DNA of 64,000 nucleotides from an uncultured Paracoccaceae bacterium (GTDB lineage: Bacteria; Pseudomonadota; Alphaproteobacteria; Rhodobacterales; Rhodobacteraceae): positions 1 through 64,000 of the forward strand of contig CAKSTR010000008.1 in the NCBI GenBank assembly GCA_934500835.1. The letters are read 5' to 3'. Under the pieces are notes generated by a model. That model saw only the letters and a list, made by a program, of their open reading frames with translations, was not told the origin of the DNA and ran no database searches. The position numbers were made by a program, and so were the translations under genes. Below are positions 1 to 9,236 of the stretch, one piece after another; positions within the stretch are counted from its first letter, which is position 1; the number at the start of each line of letters is the position of its first letter.

Positions 1-151
1 GAAAAGCAAGCAGCTTAGACCCAGAAATCAACCCAAGGACTCTCTCAAACGCTGGAGGGAACACGGGGCTCAGGTCATTGGACATGCCTCGTCCGCGTCT
101 AAAGCCGCAAATGGTAAACTCGCGGATGTACCTGGCTTCAGATCTTAGCAG

Positions 152-700
152 TTACGCCCCTCCTACTGGGCGCCCTGCTCTGAACGTATTTTCTAGGCGC
201 TTCCCGAGGCGACGCAGATTCCAACGCGCAACTATGCCCGGCACCTTTCCAGCAAAGAAGTACCGTTCCATGCTCATATCGATGGTTTCGCGAAGGACTG
301 TTGCGTCTCTCTGCATCTTCTGAAGGTGAGGGTCATCAGAGACATTGCGATAGTGCGAAACGTAAAGCGGCAGGCCCTTTAAGTACCAAAGAGGCTCGAA
401 AACAAATGGGATGGAGTACCTGTGCCTCCTACGAAGGAGGTCCAGCTTTTTCGCTACATCGGTTGCGTGCGCGAGTTTCACTTGAAAGCGATCGGGTGTT
501 TTTGAGTTCATGGCTTCAACACTCAACGCGACCACTTCGTAGATTGTGTTGCTCAGTACTTGCAGGTCGTCACCGACGAAGTTTTGTCTGGCTGCGAGGT
601 GAGCGGCCTTGTTCGTCGACCAGATGCTCAAGAACGTTGCTAGGAGTGCGGCGGCAGCTGCAATCAATGCAGCCAGTCCTTCGTCTATATTTAGTTCCAT
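152..700 (-). CDS. Hypothetical membrane-anchored protein
   Basis: I do not recognise this 182-residue protein. Residues about 8-27 are a hydrophobic alanine/leucine stretch that reads as one N-terminal membrane anchor, followed by a mixed helical, charged domain with no catalytic motif I can name. The surrounding DNA is visibly less GC-rich than the ribosomal genes to the right, and codon use looks different, which fits acquired DNA. It lies antisense to the ribosomal operon, in the place where rplW is normally found upstream of rplB, so it may be cargo of an insertion at this locus. The start is an ATG at 698-700, and a TATAAG-like sequence lies about 35 bp upstream of it. It could alternatively be a chance reading frame, but the length and the membrane segment argue for a real gene. 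Confidence 0.6.
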   Translation of the reverse strand: MELNIDEGLAALIAAAAALLATFLSIWSTNKAAHLAARQNFVGDDLQVLSNTIYEVVALSVEAMNSKTPDRFQVKLAHATDVAKKLDLLRRRHRYSIPFVFEPLWYLKGLPLYVSHYRNVSDDPHLQKMQRDATVLRETIDMSMERYFFAGKVPGIVARWNLRRLGKRLENTFRAGRPVGGA

Positions 701-1097
701 AGATCTATTCCGATACAGTCTCTTGCAGTCGACAGCCTTATAACATCTTTGACGCCTAGGAAGCCTGAATCCCAGAAGTACACAGCGTGTTCGTCAGCGA
801 GGGGTGGGGCTTCGTCAGCCATATCGGAGTGTCTGGCTCGCGTTGACGTGTTGCGAGCCAAGAGCTCCAATTTCCCCCATTGCCGCCCTCTTCCCCCTCT
901 GCTACAGCACGGCCACGCCAGAGGCCCCGGATTCGTCCGGGGCTCTTGGTTTGTTCGTTCCGGTGAGACTCTTCACCGTGGCGGGCACTCGAACCGGGGA
1001 TCTTCGGAGCCCTTAACCCCGGGCCGAAAAGCCGTGAGACCGTCGCAAGGCAGTCCCCCGGCACTTATGGCCCTGAAGCAAACGGAAGACAGTAATC
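701..1097. other. Intergenic stretch before rplB
   Basis: About 400 bases lie between the divergent accessory gene and rplB. The left half is lower in GC and holds nothing I can identify. The right half holds a GC-rich hairpin (923-944) and then leader sequence running into rplB. I see no convincing sigma70 promoter, so whether rplB is transcribed from here or from further upstream is open. Confidence 0.5.
923..950 (+). terminator. Probable rho-independent terminator upstream of rplB
   Basis: A GC-rich stem closes on a TTCG loop (932-935): CCCCGGA at 925-931 pairs with TCCGGGG at 936-942, extended by G924-C943. It is followed by a T-rich tract around 944-956. It would stop plus-strand transcription arriving from the left and so would insulate rplB from upstream genes. 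Confidence 0.5.
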
Positions 1098-1937
1098 ATG
1101 GCACTTAAGTCGTATAAGCCGACGACGCCTGGCCAGCGCGGGCTGGTTCTGATCGACCGTTCGGAGCTGTGGAAAGGCCGGCCTGTCAAAGCCCTCACCG
1201 AGGGTTTGCAGAGCCATGGCGGCCGCAACAACACCGGACGGATCACCATGCGCCACCAGGGCGGCGGGGCCAAGCGCCTCTACCGCGTGGTGGACTTCAA
1301 GCGTCGCAAGTGGGATCTGCCCGCGATCGTGGAACGGATCGAATATGACCCGAACCGCACCGCGTTCATCGCGCTCGTGAAATACAATGACGGCGAGCTG
1401 GCCTATATCCTGGCCCCTCAGCGTCTGGCCGTGGGCGACAGCGTTGTCGCCGGCGCCAAGGTTGACGTGAAGCCCGGCAACGCCATGCCCTTCAGCGGCA
1501 TGCCGATCGGTACCATCGTCCACAACGTCGAGCTGAAGCCCGGCAAGGGCGGCCAGCTGGCACGCGCCGCGGGCACCTATGCCCAGTTCGTCGGCCGCGA
1601 CGGTTCCTACGCTCAGATCCGGCTTTCGTCGGGCGAACTGCGTCTGGTCCGTCAGGAGTGCATGGCCACCATCGGTGCCGTGTCGAACCCCGACAACTCG
1701 AACCAGAACTTCGGTAAAGCCGGCCGTATGCGCTACAAGGGCATCCGCCCGACCGTGCGCGGCGTCTCGATGAACCCGATCGACCACCCGCATGGTGGTG
1801 GTGAAGGTCGTACCTCGGGCGGCCGTCACCCGGTTACCCCGTGGGGCAAGCCGACCAAGGGCAAACGCACCCGCACCAACACGACTTCGGACAAGCTCAT
1901 CGTCCGGTCGCGTCACGCCAAGAAGAAAGGGCGCTGA
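1098..1937 (+). CDS. rplB: 50S ribosomal protein L2
   Basis: L2 is a primary 23S rRNA-binding protein at the peptidyl transferase centre. The 279-residue product has the usual full length, begins [12 protein letters not shown], and carries the C-terminal signature around residues 216-245, including the [12 protein letters not shown] segment that approaches the active site. It is followed after 3 bp by rpsS, so it heads the first ribosomal transcription block in the window (L2-S19-L22-S3-L16). The expected upstream partner rplW is not adjacent; instead there is a terminator-like hairpin and an antisense accessory gene. Confidence 0.98.
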   Translation: MALKSYKPTTPGQRGLVLIDRSELWKGRPVKALTEGLQSHGGRNNTGRITMRHQGGGAKRLYRVVDFKRRKWDLPAIVERIEYDPNRTAFIALVKYNDGELAYILAPQRLAVGDSVVAGAKVDVKPGNAMPFSGMPIGTIVHNVELKPGKGGQLARAAGTYAQFVGRDGSYAQIRLSSGELRLVRQECMATIGAVSNPDNSNQNFGKAGRMRYKGIRPTVRGVSMNPIDHPHGGGEGRTSGGRHPVTPWGKPTKGKRTRTNTTSDKLIVRSRHAKKKGR

Positions 1938-1940
1938 TCC

Positions 1941-2219
1941 ATGTCCCGTTCCGTATGGAAAGGCCCGTTCGTCGACGGTTATGTCCTGAAGAAGGCAGAA
2001 ACCGCGAAGGCTTCGGGCAAGAACGAAGTGATCAAGATCTGGTCGCGTCGCTCCACCATCCTGCCGCAGTTCGTCGGCCTCACCTTCGGGGTCTACAACG
2101 GCAAGAAACATGTCCCCGTTGCAGTGACCGAAGAGATGATCGGCCAGAAGTTCGGTGAATATTCGCCGACCCGGACCTATTACGGTCACGCCGCCGACAA
2201 GAAAGCCAAGAGGAAGTAA
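1941..2219 (+). CDS. rpsS: 30S ribosomal protein S19
   Basis: S19 sits in the head of the 30S subunit with S13. The 92-residue product has the normal length and begins [14 protein letters not shown]. It contains the conserved [16 protein letters not shown] core and the C-terminal [12 protein letters not shown] segment. It follows rplB by 3 bp and precedes rplV by 3 bp, as in the standard S10 operon order. Confidence 0.98.
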   Translation: MSRSVWKGPFVDGYVLKKAETAKASGKNEVIKIWSRRSTILPQFVGLTFGVYNGKKHVPVAVTEEMIGQKFGEYSPTRTYYGHAADKKAKRK

Positions 2220-2222
2220 GCC

Positions 2223-2603
2223 ATGGGTAAGGAAAAGAATCCGCGCCGCGTGGAAGAAAACGAGGCCCAGGCGATCGCGCGCATGCTGCGCACCTCGCCG
2301 CAGAAACTGAACCTGGTCGCGGGCCTGATCCGCGGCAAGAAGGTGGAAAAGGCCCTGTCGGACCTGACCTTCTCCAAGCGCCGCATCGCCGGCGAGGTGA
2401 AGAAGTGCCTGCAGTCCGCCATCGCCAATGCCGAGAACAACCACGGTCTTGACGTCGACAGCCTTGTCGTCGCCGAAGCCTGGGTCGGCAAGAACCTCGT
2501 GATGAAGCGTGGCCGTCCGCGGGCGCGTGGCCGGTTCGGCAAGATCATGAAGCCGTTCAGCGAGATCACCATCAAGGTTCGTCAGACCGGGGAGTCGGCA
2601 TAA
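2223..2603 (+). CDS. rplV: 50S ribosomal protein L22
   Basis: L22 lines the peptide exit tunnel. The protein is 126 residues, with the conserved tunnel-loop segment [12 protein letters not shown] near residues 98-110, where macrolide-resistance changes arise in other bacteria; the loop looks wild type. The ATG follows rpsS by 3 bp. The stop codon overlaps the first base of rpsC (TAATG), which indicates translational coupling. Confidence 0.97.
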   Translation: MGKEKNPRRVEENEAQAIARMLRTSPQKLNLVAGLIRGKKVEKALSDLTFSKRRIAGEVKKCLQSAIANAENNHGLDVDSLVVAEAWVGKNLVMKRGRPRARGRFGKIMKPFSEITIKVRQTGESA

Positions 2604-3319
2604 TGGGTCAGAAGGTCAATCCGATCGGCATGCGCCTTCAGGTCAACCGCACCTGGGACAGCCGCTGGTTCGCCGAGTCGAAGGATTACGGCAATCTGCT
2701 GCTTGAAGACCTGCGGATGCGTGAGTTCATCCACAAGGAATGCAAGCAGGCCGGCGTCAGCCGCGTGATCATCGAGCGCCCGCACAAGAAGTGCCGGGTG
2801 ACGATCCACACCGCCCGTCCGGGCGTGATCATCGGCAAGAAAGGTGCCGACATCGAAACGCTGCGCAAGAAACTTGCGGCGTTCACGAAGTCGGAACTGC
2901 ACCTGAACATCGTCGAGGTCCGCAAGCCCGAGATCGACGCCCAGCTGGTGGCCGAGTCTATCGCCCAGCAGATGGAGCGCCGCGTGTCCTTCCGTCGCGC
3001 CATGAAGCGCGGCGTGCAGAACGCGATGCGGATGGGTGCGCTTGGCATCCGTGTGAACGTCGGCGGCCGCCTTGGCGGGGCCGAGATCGCCCGGACCGAG
3101 TGGTATCGCGAAGGCCGCGTTCCGCTGCATACGCTCCGTGCCGACATCGACTATGCGCTGTCGGAAGCCGAGACCCCCTACGGGATCATCGGCGTCAAGG
3201 TCTGGATCTTCAAGGGCGAAATCCTTGAGCATGATCCGCAGGCGCACGACCGTCGTCTGGCGGAAGCTGCGGACGCTCCGGCGCCGCGCGGCCCCCGTCG
3301 CGACCGCGAGCGCGCGTAA
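2603..3319 (+). CDS. rpsC: 30S ribosomal protein S3
   Basis: S3 forms part of the mRNA entry site. The 238-residue product begins [13 protein letters not shown] and contains the KH-type RNA-binding GXXG loop (IIGKKGADI, about residues 75-83). The C-terminal S3 domain includes [20 protein letters not shown]. The arginine-rich tail is typical. The start overlaps the rplV stop by one base. Confidence 0.98.
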   Translation: MGQKVNPIGMRLQVNRTWDSRWFAESKDYGNLLLEDLRMREFIHKECKQAGVSRVIIERPHKKCRVTIHTARPGVIIGKKGADIETLRKKLAAFTKSELHLNIVEVRKPEIDAQLVAESIAQQMERRVSFRRAMKRGVQNAMRMGALGIRVNVGGRLGGAEIARTEWYREGRVPLHTLRADIDYALSEAETPYGIIGVKVWIFKGEILEHDPQAHDRRLAEAADAPAPRGPRRDRERA

Positions 3320-3332
3320 GGAGTAGAAAGCA

Positions 3333-3746
3333 ATGCTGCAACCGAAGCGCACCAAATTCCGCAAGATGCACAAGGGCCGCATTCACGGCGAAGCCAAAGG
3401 CGGCTTCCTCTTGAACTTCGGCTCCTTCGCGCTGAAGGCGACGGAACCGGAGCGGGTCACCGCCCGCCAGATCGAAGCGGCCCGCCGCGCGATCACCCGC
3501 CACATGAAGCGTCAGGGCCGTGTCTGGATCCGTATCTTCCCGGATACCCCGGTCTCGGCCAAGCCCATCGAGGTTCGTATGGGTAAGGGCAAGGGCTCGG
3601 TCGATTACTGGGCCTGCAAGGTCCAGCCCGGCCGCATCATGTTCGAGATCGACGGCGTCGCCGAAGAGATCGCGCGTGAGGCCCTGCGTCTTGGCGCCAT
3701 GAAACTGCCGGTCACCTCGCGCATCGTCGCCAAGGAAGACTGGTAA
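3333..3746 (+). CDS. rplP: 50S ribosomal protein L16
   Basis: L16 helps position tRNA at the A and P sites. The 137-residue product starts [16 protein letters not shown], with the conserved core [26 protein letters not shown]. An AAGGAGTAG ribosome-binding site lies just before the ATG. It is the last ribosomal gene before the block is interrupted: a strong terminator follows at 3780-3811, and rpmC is more than 2 kb downstream instead of immediately next. Confidence 0.98.
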   Translation: MLQPKRTKFRKMHKGRIHGEAKGGFLLNFGSFALKATEPERVTARQIEAARRAITRHMKRQGRVWIRIFPDTPVSAKPIEVRMGKGKGSVDYWACKVQPGRIMFEIDGVAEEIAREALRLGAMKLPVTSRIVAKEDW

Positions 3747-3779
3747 GGCCGGGGCGAAAGCCCGACCTGCACCCCATCG

Positions 3780-3811
3780 AAACCCCCGGCGAGCTTTCGC
3801 CGGGGGTTTTG
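3780..3811 (+). terminator. Rho-independent terminator after rplP
   Basis: A perfect 12-bp stem (AACCCCCGGCGA at 3781-3792 against its complement at 3797-3808) with a 4-base loop is followed by TTTT. This is a textbook terminator and splits the S10-type block from the L29-S17 block. Confidence 0.9.
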
Positions 3812-3883
3812 CTTTTGCGACCCTTGCCAAAACGAGATGCGCTAGGCTGCGGGAACACCGTCATTGCCGCAAAGGAGCCTGCC

Positions 3884-4363
3884 ATGGCGATCGCCAAGAA
3901 CACCATCTGCCTGTGGTATGACAGCGGCGCCGAAGAGGCGGCCCGTTTCTATGCCAGCGTCTTCCCCGACAGCCGGGTCGATGCGGTCCATCATGCGCCG
4001 GGGGATTATCCTTCCGGCAAGAAGGGCGATGTGCTGACGGTAGACTTCACCGTCTGCGGTATCCGCTGCATCGGGCTGAATGGCGGCCCGGCCTTCAGGC
4101 AGTCCGAGGCGTTTTCCTTCCAGATCATGACCGAGGATCAGGCCGAGACCGACCGTTACTGGGATGCCATCGTCGGCAACGGCGGGCAGGAAAGCGCCTG
4201 CGGCTGGTGCAAGGACCGTTGGGGCCTGTCCTGGCAGATCACCCCGCGAACCCTGACCGAGGCCATGGCCGCCGGCGGCGAAGAGGCCGCCCGCGCCTTT
4301 GCCGCCATGATGGAGATGGGCCGTATCGACGTGGCGAAGATCGACGCTGCCCGCCGGGGATAG
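3884..4363 (+). CDS. VOC-superfamily PhnB-like protein
   Basis: The 159-residue product resembles the PhnB / 3-demethylubiquinone-methyltransferase-like branch of the vicinal oxygen chelate fold. It starts with INTICLWYDSGAEEAARFY-type sequence, has a VDAVHHAPGDYPSGKKGDVLTVDF strand pattern, and later a CGWCKDRWGLSWQI segment that is characteristic of this family. The true start is the ATG at 3884, seven bases after an AAGGAG site; a longer in-frame extension would run back through the preceding terminator. Members of this family are mostly of unknown function, so no substrate is assigned. It is the first of three non-ribosomal genes inserted between rplP and rpmC. Confidence 0.85.
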   Translation: MAIAKNTICLWYDSGAEEAARFYASVFPDSRVDAVHHAPGDYPSGKKGDVLTVDFTVCGIRCIGLNGGPAFRQSEAFSFQIMTEDQAETDRYWDAIVGNGGQESACGWCKDRWGLSWQITPRTLTEAMAAGGEEAARAFAAMMEMGRIDVAKIDAARRG

Positions 4364-4453
4364 CAGGGCCGGGCCTGGCTGCGACGGCGCGGGGACTTCC
4401 CGACCTGCCGTCGCGCTGATAGGGGAAGGGGCATCCACCCGCAGGAGCCCGCC

Positions 4454-5077
4454 ATGGCCGAGATCAGCAGTCTTTTCGTCACCCGTCTTTACCGCGCCAA
4501 GCTGAACGAGCTTGCAAGGAAGAAGGTGGATTATGCCGAACTCCTCTCTTCCTGCGAGATGATCGCCGACGAGGACGAAGCCGGGCAGGCCTGGTGCGAG
4601 GAGCATGGCTATCCCGGCTATACCTCATATTCCTCGCTGGATGACCTGTCGTGGCGCAACCCGGTCTTTGCCGATCTGGAAAAGGCGCTGGACAAGCATG
4701 TCGCCGCCTTCTGCGAGGATCTGGAATTTGATCTTCAGGGCCGCAAGCTGAAGTGCAATGCGCTGTGGATCAACATCCTGCCCGAAGGCGGCACCCATTC
4801 CAGCCATATCCATCCGCATTCGATCATTTCCGGTACCACCTATGTGGCAATGCCCGCGGGCACTTCGGCGTTGAAGCTGGAAGACCCGCGTCACGCGATG
4901 ATGATGCACGCGCCCCTGCGCCGGAAAGGTGCCCCGCAGGAGCTGCGCCCCTTCGTCTATGTCACGCCCGACGTGGGCGAGGTTCTGCTTTGGGAAAGCT
5001 GGCTGCGCCACGAGGTGCCGATGAACATGGCCGAGGAAGAGCGCGTCTCGGTCAGCTTCAATTACGACTGGGTCTGA
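4454..5077 (+). CDS. Putative 2OG-Fe(II) oxygenase, TIGR02466 type
   Basis: The 207-residue protein matches in layout the small 2-oxoglutarate/iron oxygenase-like family often annotated TIGR02466. It has a central HIHPHSIISGTTYV segment, where histidines and a nearby acidic residue could bind iron, and a C-terminal LRHEVPMNMAEEERVSVSFNYDW segment, where a second histidine and the arginine would hold metal and 2-oxoglutarate. The start ATG lies after GCAGGAGCCCGCC. Its substrate is unknown. It ends before a bidirectional terminator shared with the convergent peptidoglycan-binding-domain gene. Confidence 0.8.
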   Translation: MAEISSLFVTRLYRAKLNELARKKVDYAELLSSCEMIADEDEAGQAWCEEHGYPGYTSYSSLDDLSWRNPVFADLEKALDKHVAAFCEDLEFDLQGRKLKCNALWINILPEGGTHSSHIHPHSIISGTTYVAMPAGTSALKLEDPRHAMMMHAPLRRKGAPQELRPFVYVTPDVGEVLLWESWLRHEVPMNMAEEERVSVSFNYDWV

Positions 5078-5100
5078 TGGGTCAGACGGGGCGGAGATGA

Positions 5101-5129
5101 AAAAGGCGGGACCGAAGTCCCGCCTTTGT
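5101..5129. terminator. Bidirectional terminator between convergent genes
   Basis: An 11-bp perfect stem (AAAGGCGGGAC at 5102-5112 with its complement at 5117-5127) closes on a CGAA loop. A-runs and T-runs flank it on both sides, so it can end transcripts from both directions. Confidence 0.85.
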
Positions 5130-5153
5130 TCTTTCCGGCCGGACGGGTGTGGC

Positions 5154-5873
5154 TCAGAACCAGCCCTTGACCTTGCCCCAGACCGATTTCTTCGGGGCGG
5201 GGGCCGGCTTGGCCTTGGCCAGCGCCTCGACCGTCGCCTTCATCTCGGCCGCGAGCTCATCGGCCGATTTGGCCGGCGCAGCGGGGGCCGAGGCGGATGT
5301 GGATGCGGCGGGTTTGGCTCCGGCTGCCAGTTGCGCCACGATGTCCTTCATCTCGGCGGCGACCTGATCGACCGACTTGCCCGACGAGGAAGACGCAGCC
5401 ACGACGCCATTGTCCTTCATCTCGGGCATGGTCTCGCTTTCGAAATGCTCTTCGTCAGCCTTCACGCCGGCGGCGGCAACGGTGGCGGCGGTAAAGCCTG
5501 CAACACCGGCCTTGGCCAGCGTCTCGGGGCCGGCAAGCCCGTCGACCTCAAGCCCGTTGCGGATCTGGAATTCAAGCACGGCCTTTTCGGTGGCGGGACC
5601 AAAGGATCCATCGGCCGAAATGCCAAGCGCCTCTTGCAGCTTTTTCACCTGCGCGCCCTTCAGGCCGCGGCGCAGCAGAACCAGCTCGGGCAGGCCGATG
5701 GCGGTGAAGGTGTCCGGTCCGGCGATGCCGTCGGCGGCCAGCCCTTTCGAGGCCTGGAACTCTTTCAGCGCCTTCTCGGTGCCGGACCCGAAATCGCCGT
5801 CGGCCTTGACGCCCAGCTTCTCTTGCAGCCGCTTGACCGGCGCACCCTTGAGGCCCTTTTTCAGAATCGACAT
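5154..5873 (-). CDS. Protein with two peptidoglycan-binding-like (PGB_1) repeats
   Basis: The 239-residue product starts MSILKKGLKGAPVKRLQ with a GGGAAAG site upstream. It has two tandem PGB_1-type modules at about residues 5-60 and 72-130; each has the pattern KRLQ-KLG-DGDFG-TEKALKEFQ-GL-DGIAGP-T. An alanine-rich linker and a lysine/tryptophan-rich tail (KSVWGKVKGWF) follow. I see no signal peptide in front of the first repeat, so either it acts inside the cell or it is exported by an unrecognised route. Catalytic domains are absent, which suggests a binding or adaptor role. It is divergent from rpmC and is the third non-ribosomal gene within the ribosomal cluster. Confidence 0.8.
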   Translation of the reverse strand: MSILKKGLKGAPVKRLQEKLGVKADGDFGSGTEKALKEFQASKGLAADGIAGPDTFTAIGLPELVLLRRGLKGAQVKKLQEALGISADGSFGPATEKAVLEFQIRNGLEVDGLAGPETLAKAGVAGFTAATVAAAGVKADEEHFESETMPEMKDNGVVAASSSSGKSVDQVAAEMKDIVAQLAAGAKPAASTSASAPAAPAKSADELAAEMKATVEALAKAKPAPAPKKSVWGKVKGWF

Positions 5874-6189
5874 GACACTTTCCCTTCCCTGGCAGAACAG
5901 GGCACTTGCGGCCCTTCGCGGACGGACCCTACAAGCTGGCCGGGACAAAGCGCACGGGACAGATCGCCTGATCTTCCCCCTTGGGCGGAAATGTGCCAGC
6001 CACGCCGGCCCGAGGGCTGACACGCAATCCGGGGGCGATTTCCCTTGCCCACGCCACGCATCCCCCGTATAGGACCGCATCCGCGATTCCGGGGCGACCC
6101 GGATTCGTTGATTTGTCATTGATCCGCCAGATCCCCGGTGACCCTGCAAAACAGGGGCCGTCTGGCGATTGTGAAAGGAAGAGGGCGCA
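5874..6189. other. Divergent intergenic region before rpmC
   Basis: This 316-base spacer separates the minus-strand PGB-repeat gene from rpmC. It must hold promoters for both. A candidate plus-strand promoter is at 6045-6073; I see no other clear structure apart from a GAAAGGAAGAGGG ribosome-binding region just before rpmC. Confidence 0.5.
6045..6073 (+). promoter_or_regulatory. Candidate sigma70 promoter for the rpmC-rpmD block
   Basis: TTGCCC at 6045-6050 and TATAGG at 6068-6073 are separated by exactly 17 bases. Because a terminator closes the rplP block and three unrelated genes intervene, the downstream ribosomal genes need their own promoter, and this is the best candidate. Confidence 0.4.
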
Positions 6190-6390
6190 ATGGACGCCAA
6201 GGAACTGAAGACGAAGACCCCCGACCAGCTGAAAGACAGCCTGGTCGCCCTGAAGAAGGAGGCGTTCAACCTGCGCTTCCAGAAGGCGACCAACCAGCTG
6301 GAAAACACCGCCCGCATGCGCGCCGTGCGCCGTGACGTGGCCCGCATCAAGACCGTCCTGGCCCAAAAGGCCGCGGACGCTGCGAAGTAA
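6190..6390 (+). CDS. rpmC: 50S ribosomal protein L29
   Basis: L29 lies at the exit of the peptide tunnel. The 66-residue product has the usual length, beginning [16 protein letters not shown] and carrying the signature [23 protein letters not shown]. It opens the second ribosomal transcription block here, preceded by its own promoter region instead of by rplP. Confidence 0.97.
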   Translation: MDAKELKTKTPDQLKDSLVALKKEAFNLRFQKATNQLENTARMRAVRRDVARIKTVLAQKAADAAK

Positions 6391-6402
6391 GGGGATCTGA
6401 GA

Positions 6403-6636
6403 ATGCCGAAACGTATCCTTCAGGGGACCGTCACCTCGGACAAGAACGAGCAGACGATCACCGTTCTCGTGGAACGCCGCTTCAAGCACCCGCTGCTGCA
6501 AAAGACGGTCCGCAAGTCGAAGAAATACCGCGCCCATGACGCGGAGAACAAGTTCAAGGTCGGTGACACCGTTCGCATTGAAGAATGCGCGCCGATCTCG
6601 AAAACCAAGCGCTGGACGGTCGTGGTCGAGGCGTAA
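6403..6636 (+). CDS. rpsQ: 30S ribosomal protein S17
   Basis: S17 is a primary 16S rRNA binder. The 77-residue product starts [18 protein letters not shown] and contains the conserved [16 protein letters not shown] segment and the ending [12 protein letters not shown]. It follows rpmC by 12 bp. Confidence 0.97.
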   Translation: MPKRILQGTVTSDKNEQTITVLVERRFKHPLLQKTVRKSKKYRAHDAENKFKVGDTVRIEECAPISKTKRWTVVVEA

Positions 6637-6714
6637 GCCTCAAACCGCGGTCGTCTTCCGGAAATCGAAACCCTGGGGCCAGAGTAACGGTCCCCAAAGG
6701 TCGGGAGAAAACCA

Positions 6715-7083
6715 ATGATCCAGATGCAGACGAATCTGGATGTAGCTGACAACTCCGGCGCACGCCGGGTGCAGTGCATCAAGGTTCTTGGCGGGTCTCA
6801 CCGCCGCTATGCCTCGGTTGGCGACATCATCGTGGTGTCGGTGAAAGAGGCGATTCCGAAAGGCCGTGTGAAGAAGGGGGACGTCCGCAAGGCCGTCGTC
6901 GTCCGCACCGCCAAGGAAGTCTTCCGCGAAGATGGCACCGCCATCCGCTTTGACCGCAACGCCGCCGTCATCCTGAACAACCAGGGCGAGCCGGTCGGCA
7001 CCCGTATCTTCGGGCCGGTCGTGCGCGAACTGCGCGCGAAGAACTTCATGAAGATCATCTCGCTTGCGCCGGAGGTGCTGTGA
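6715..7083 (+). CDS. rplN: 50S ribosomal protein L14
   Basis: L14 forms part of the 50S interface. The 122-residue product starts [24 protein letters not shown] and has the conserved [15 protein letters not shown] and [13 protein letters not shown] segments. A GGTCGGGAG ribosome-binding site precedes the ATG. Its stop codon overlaps the rplX start as TGATG. Confidence 0.98.
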   Translation: MIQMQTNLDVADNSGARRVQCIKVLGGSHRRYASVGDIIVVSVKEAIPKGRVKKGDVRKAVVVRTAKEVFREDGTAIRFDRNAAVILNNQGEPVGTRIFGPVVRELRAKNFMKIISLAPEVL

Positions 7084-7387
7084 TGGCTGCGAAGCTTCGC
7101 AAGGGCGATACCGTGCTGGTGCTGACCGGCAAGGACAAGGGCAAGAAGGGTGAAATCACCTCGGTCTCGCCCAAGGACAACAAGGCTGTCGTGGAAGGCG
7201 TGAACGTCGCCATCCGCCACACCAAGCAATCGGCCGCCTCGCAGGGCGGGCGCCTGGCGAAAGCCATGCCCATCGACCTGTCGAACCTGTCGCTGGTTGA
7301 CAAGAACGGCAAGGCCACCCGCGTCGGCTTCCGCATGGACGGCGACAAGAAGGTGCGCTTCGCCAAGACCACCGGGGAGGCCATCTG

Positions 7388-7388
<1 letters not shown>
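7083..7388 (+). CDS. rplX: 50S ribosomal protein L24
   Basis: L24 nucleates 50S assembly. The 101-residue product begins [23 protein letters not shown], a KOW motif. I chose the ATG at 7083, coupled to the rplN stop, over an in-frame GTG one codon earlier. The stop overlaps the rplE start in the same TGATG arrangement, so L14, L24 and L5 are translationally coupled. Confidence 0.97.
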
Positions 7389-7945
<557 letters not shown>

Positions 7946-7963
7946 TCGCGAGGAACCTGACAA

Positions 7964-8269
7964 ATGGCTAAAAAATCCATGGTGAACCGCGAAGTGAAGC
8001 GGGCCGCGCTGACCAAGCAGCATGCTTCGAAGCGGGCCGCGCTGAAGGCGGTGATCTACGACCAGTCGAAGCCGATCGAAGAGCGCTTTGCCGCGACTCT
8101 GAAGCTGGCCGAGATGCCCCGCAACTCGTCTGCCGTGCGGATCCACAACCGCTGCCAGCTGACGGGCCGTCCGCATGCGTATTATCGCAAGCTCAAACTC
8201 TCGCGGATCATGCTGCGCGAACTGGCCTCCTTCGGCCAGATCCCCGGCATGGTGAAGTCGAGCTGGTAA
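7964..8269 (+). CDS. rpsN: 30S ribosomal protein S14 (zinc-free type)
   Basis: The 101-residue product is the long S14 form that lacks the zinc-binding CxxC pairs; only one cysteine, in [11 protein letters not shown], is present. It has the conserved [23 protein letters not shown] region and the C-terminal GMVKSSW. It follows rplE by 18 bp after a GAGGAACC site. Confidence 0.98.
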   Translation: MAKKSMVNREVKRAALTKQHASKRAALKAVIYDQSKPIEERFAATLKLAEMPRNSSAVRIHNRCQLTGRPHAYYRKLKLSRIMLRELASFGQIPGMVKSSW

Positions 8270-8282
8270 GGGAGGAAAGACC

Positions 8283-8681
8283 ATGTCTATGAACGATCCT
8301 CTCGGCGATATGCTGACCCGCATCCGCAACGCGCAGATGCGCGGCAAATCCACCGTGATTTCGCCGGCTTCGACGCTGCGGGCCCGTGTTCTGGAAGTGC
8401 TCCTCTCGGAAGGCTACATCCGTGGCTACGAGAAGAAGTCGACCGGGAACGGCCAGGGCGAATTCGAAATCAGCCTGAAGTACTACGAAGGCGAGCCTGT
8501 GATCCGCGAAGTCAAGCGCGTGTCCAAGCCCGGCCGCCGTGTGTACATGGGCGTCAAGGAGATCCCCTCGGTCCGCAACGGCCTGGGTGTGTCCATCGTC
8601 TCCACGCCGAAGGGCGTGATGTCGGATGCAAACGCTCGCGCTGCCAATGTCGGCGGCGAAGTGCTTTGCACCGTGTTCTGA
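8283..8681 (+). CDS. rpsH: 30S ribosomal protein S8
   Basis: S8 binds the central domain of 16S rRNA and is the translational repressor of the spc operon in enterobacteria. The 132-residue product starts [19 protein letters not shown] and contains [16 protein letters not shown] and the C-terminal [12 protein letters not shown] signature. A GGGAGGAAAG site precedes it. Confidence 0.98.
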   Translation: MSMNDPLGDMLTRIRNAQMRGKSTVISPASTLRARVLEVLLSEGYIRGYEKKSTGNGQGEFEISLKYYEGEPVIREVKRVSKPGRRVYMGVKEIPSVRNGLGVSIVSTPKGVMSDANARAANVGGEVLCTVF

Positions 8682-8691
8682 GGAGGGTTCC

Positions 8692-9225
8692 ATGTCTCGT
8701 ATCGGCAAGAAACCCGTCACGCTGGTCAAAGGCACCTCTGCCTCGATCAGCGGCCAGACCATCGAAGTGAAGGGCCCGAAAGGCACCCGCAGCTTCACCG
8801 CTGGCGACGATGTCACCCTGACCATCGAAGGCGAGACCGTGAAGGTCACGCCGCGTGGCCTGTCCAAGCGCGCCCGCGCGCAATGGGGCATGTCGCGTTC
8901 GATGATCCAGAATCTTGTGACCGGTGTCAGCACCGGCTTCAAGAAAGAGATGGAAATCCAGGGCGTTGGTTACCGCGCGGCCATGCAGGGCAATGTCCTG
9001 AAGCTGTCGGTCGGCTACTCTCACGAAGTGAACTTCGAAGTGCCGAAGGGCGTGACCGTCGCGACCCCGAAGCCCACCGAGATCGTCGTGGAAGGCATCG
9101 ACCAGCAACAGGTCGGCCAGGTCGCCGCGAACATCCGCGAGTGGAAACAACCCGAGCCCTACAAGGGCAAGGGCATCCGCTACAAGGATGAGTACATCTT
9201 CCGCAAGGAAGGCAAGAAGAAGTAA
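8692..9225 (+). CDS. rplF: 50S ribosomal protein L6
   Basis: L6 sits near the GTPase-associated centre. The 177-residue product begins [14 protein letters not shown]; the ATG at 8692 follows a GAGGAGGG site, whereas an upstream in-frame start would overlap rpsH by more than 50 bp. The C-terminal signature [16 protein letters not shown] is present. Confidence 0.98.
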   Translation: MSRIGKKPVTLVKGTSASISGQTIEVKGPKGTRSFTAGDDVTLTIEGETVKVTPRGLSKRARAQWGMSRSMIQNLVTGVSTGFKKEMEIQGVGYRAAMQGNVLKLSVGYSHEVNFEVPKGVTVATPKPTEIVVEGIDQQQVGQVAANIREWKQPEPYKGKGIRYKDEYIFRKEGKKK

Positions 9226-9236
9226 GGGGCGCAATC

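Noticed and set aside
729..744. TTGCAG and TATAAC on the plus strand as a promoter for rplB.
   Set aside because: The spacing is only 10 bases, too short for sigma70.
983..1020. On the minus strand the sequence GGTTCGAGTGCCCGCC resembles the 3' end of a tRNA (T loop and acceptor).
   Set aside because: The T stem does not pair (G-G and C-C oppositions), no anticodon arm can be drawn upstream, and no encoded CCA follows. A chance likeness or a leader element of rplB is more likely.
3809..3883. A longer N-terminus for the VOC protein.
   Set aside because: It would begin inside the rplP terminator and lacks a ribosome-binding site, while the ATG at 3884 has AAGGAG at the right distance.
5874..6350. 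A longer N-terminus for the PGB-repeat protein running through the intergenic region and rpmC.
   Set aside because: The added part has no domain pattern and overlaps rpmC antisense; the ATG at 5873 has a GGGAAAG site.
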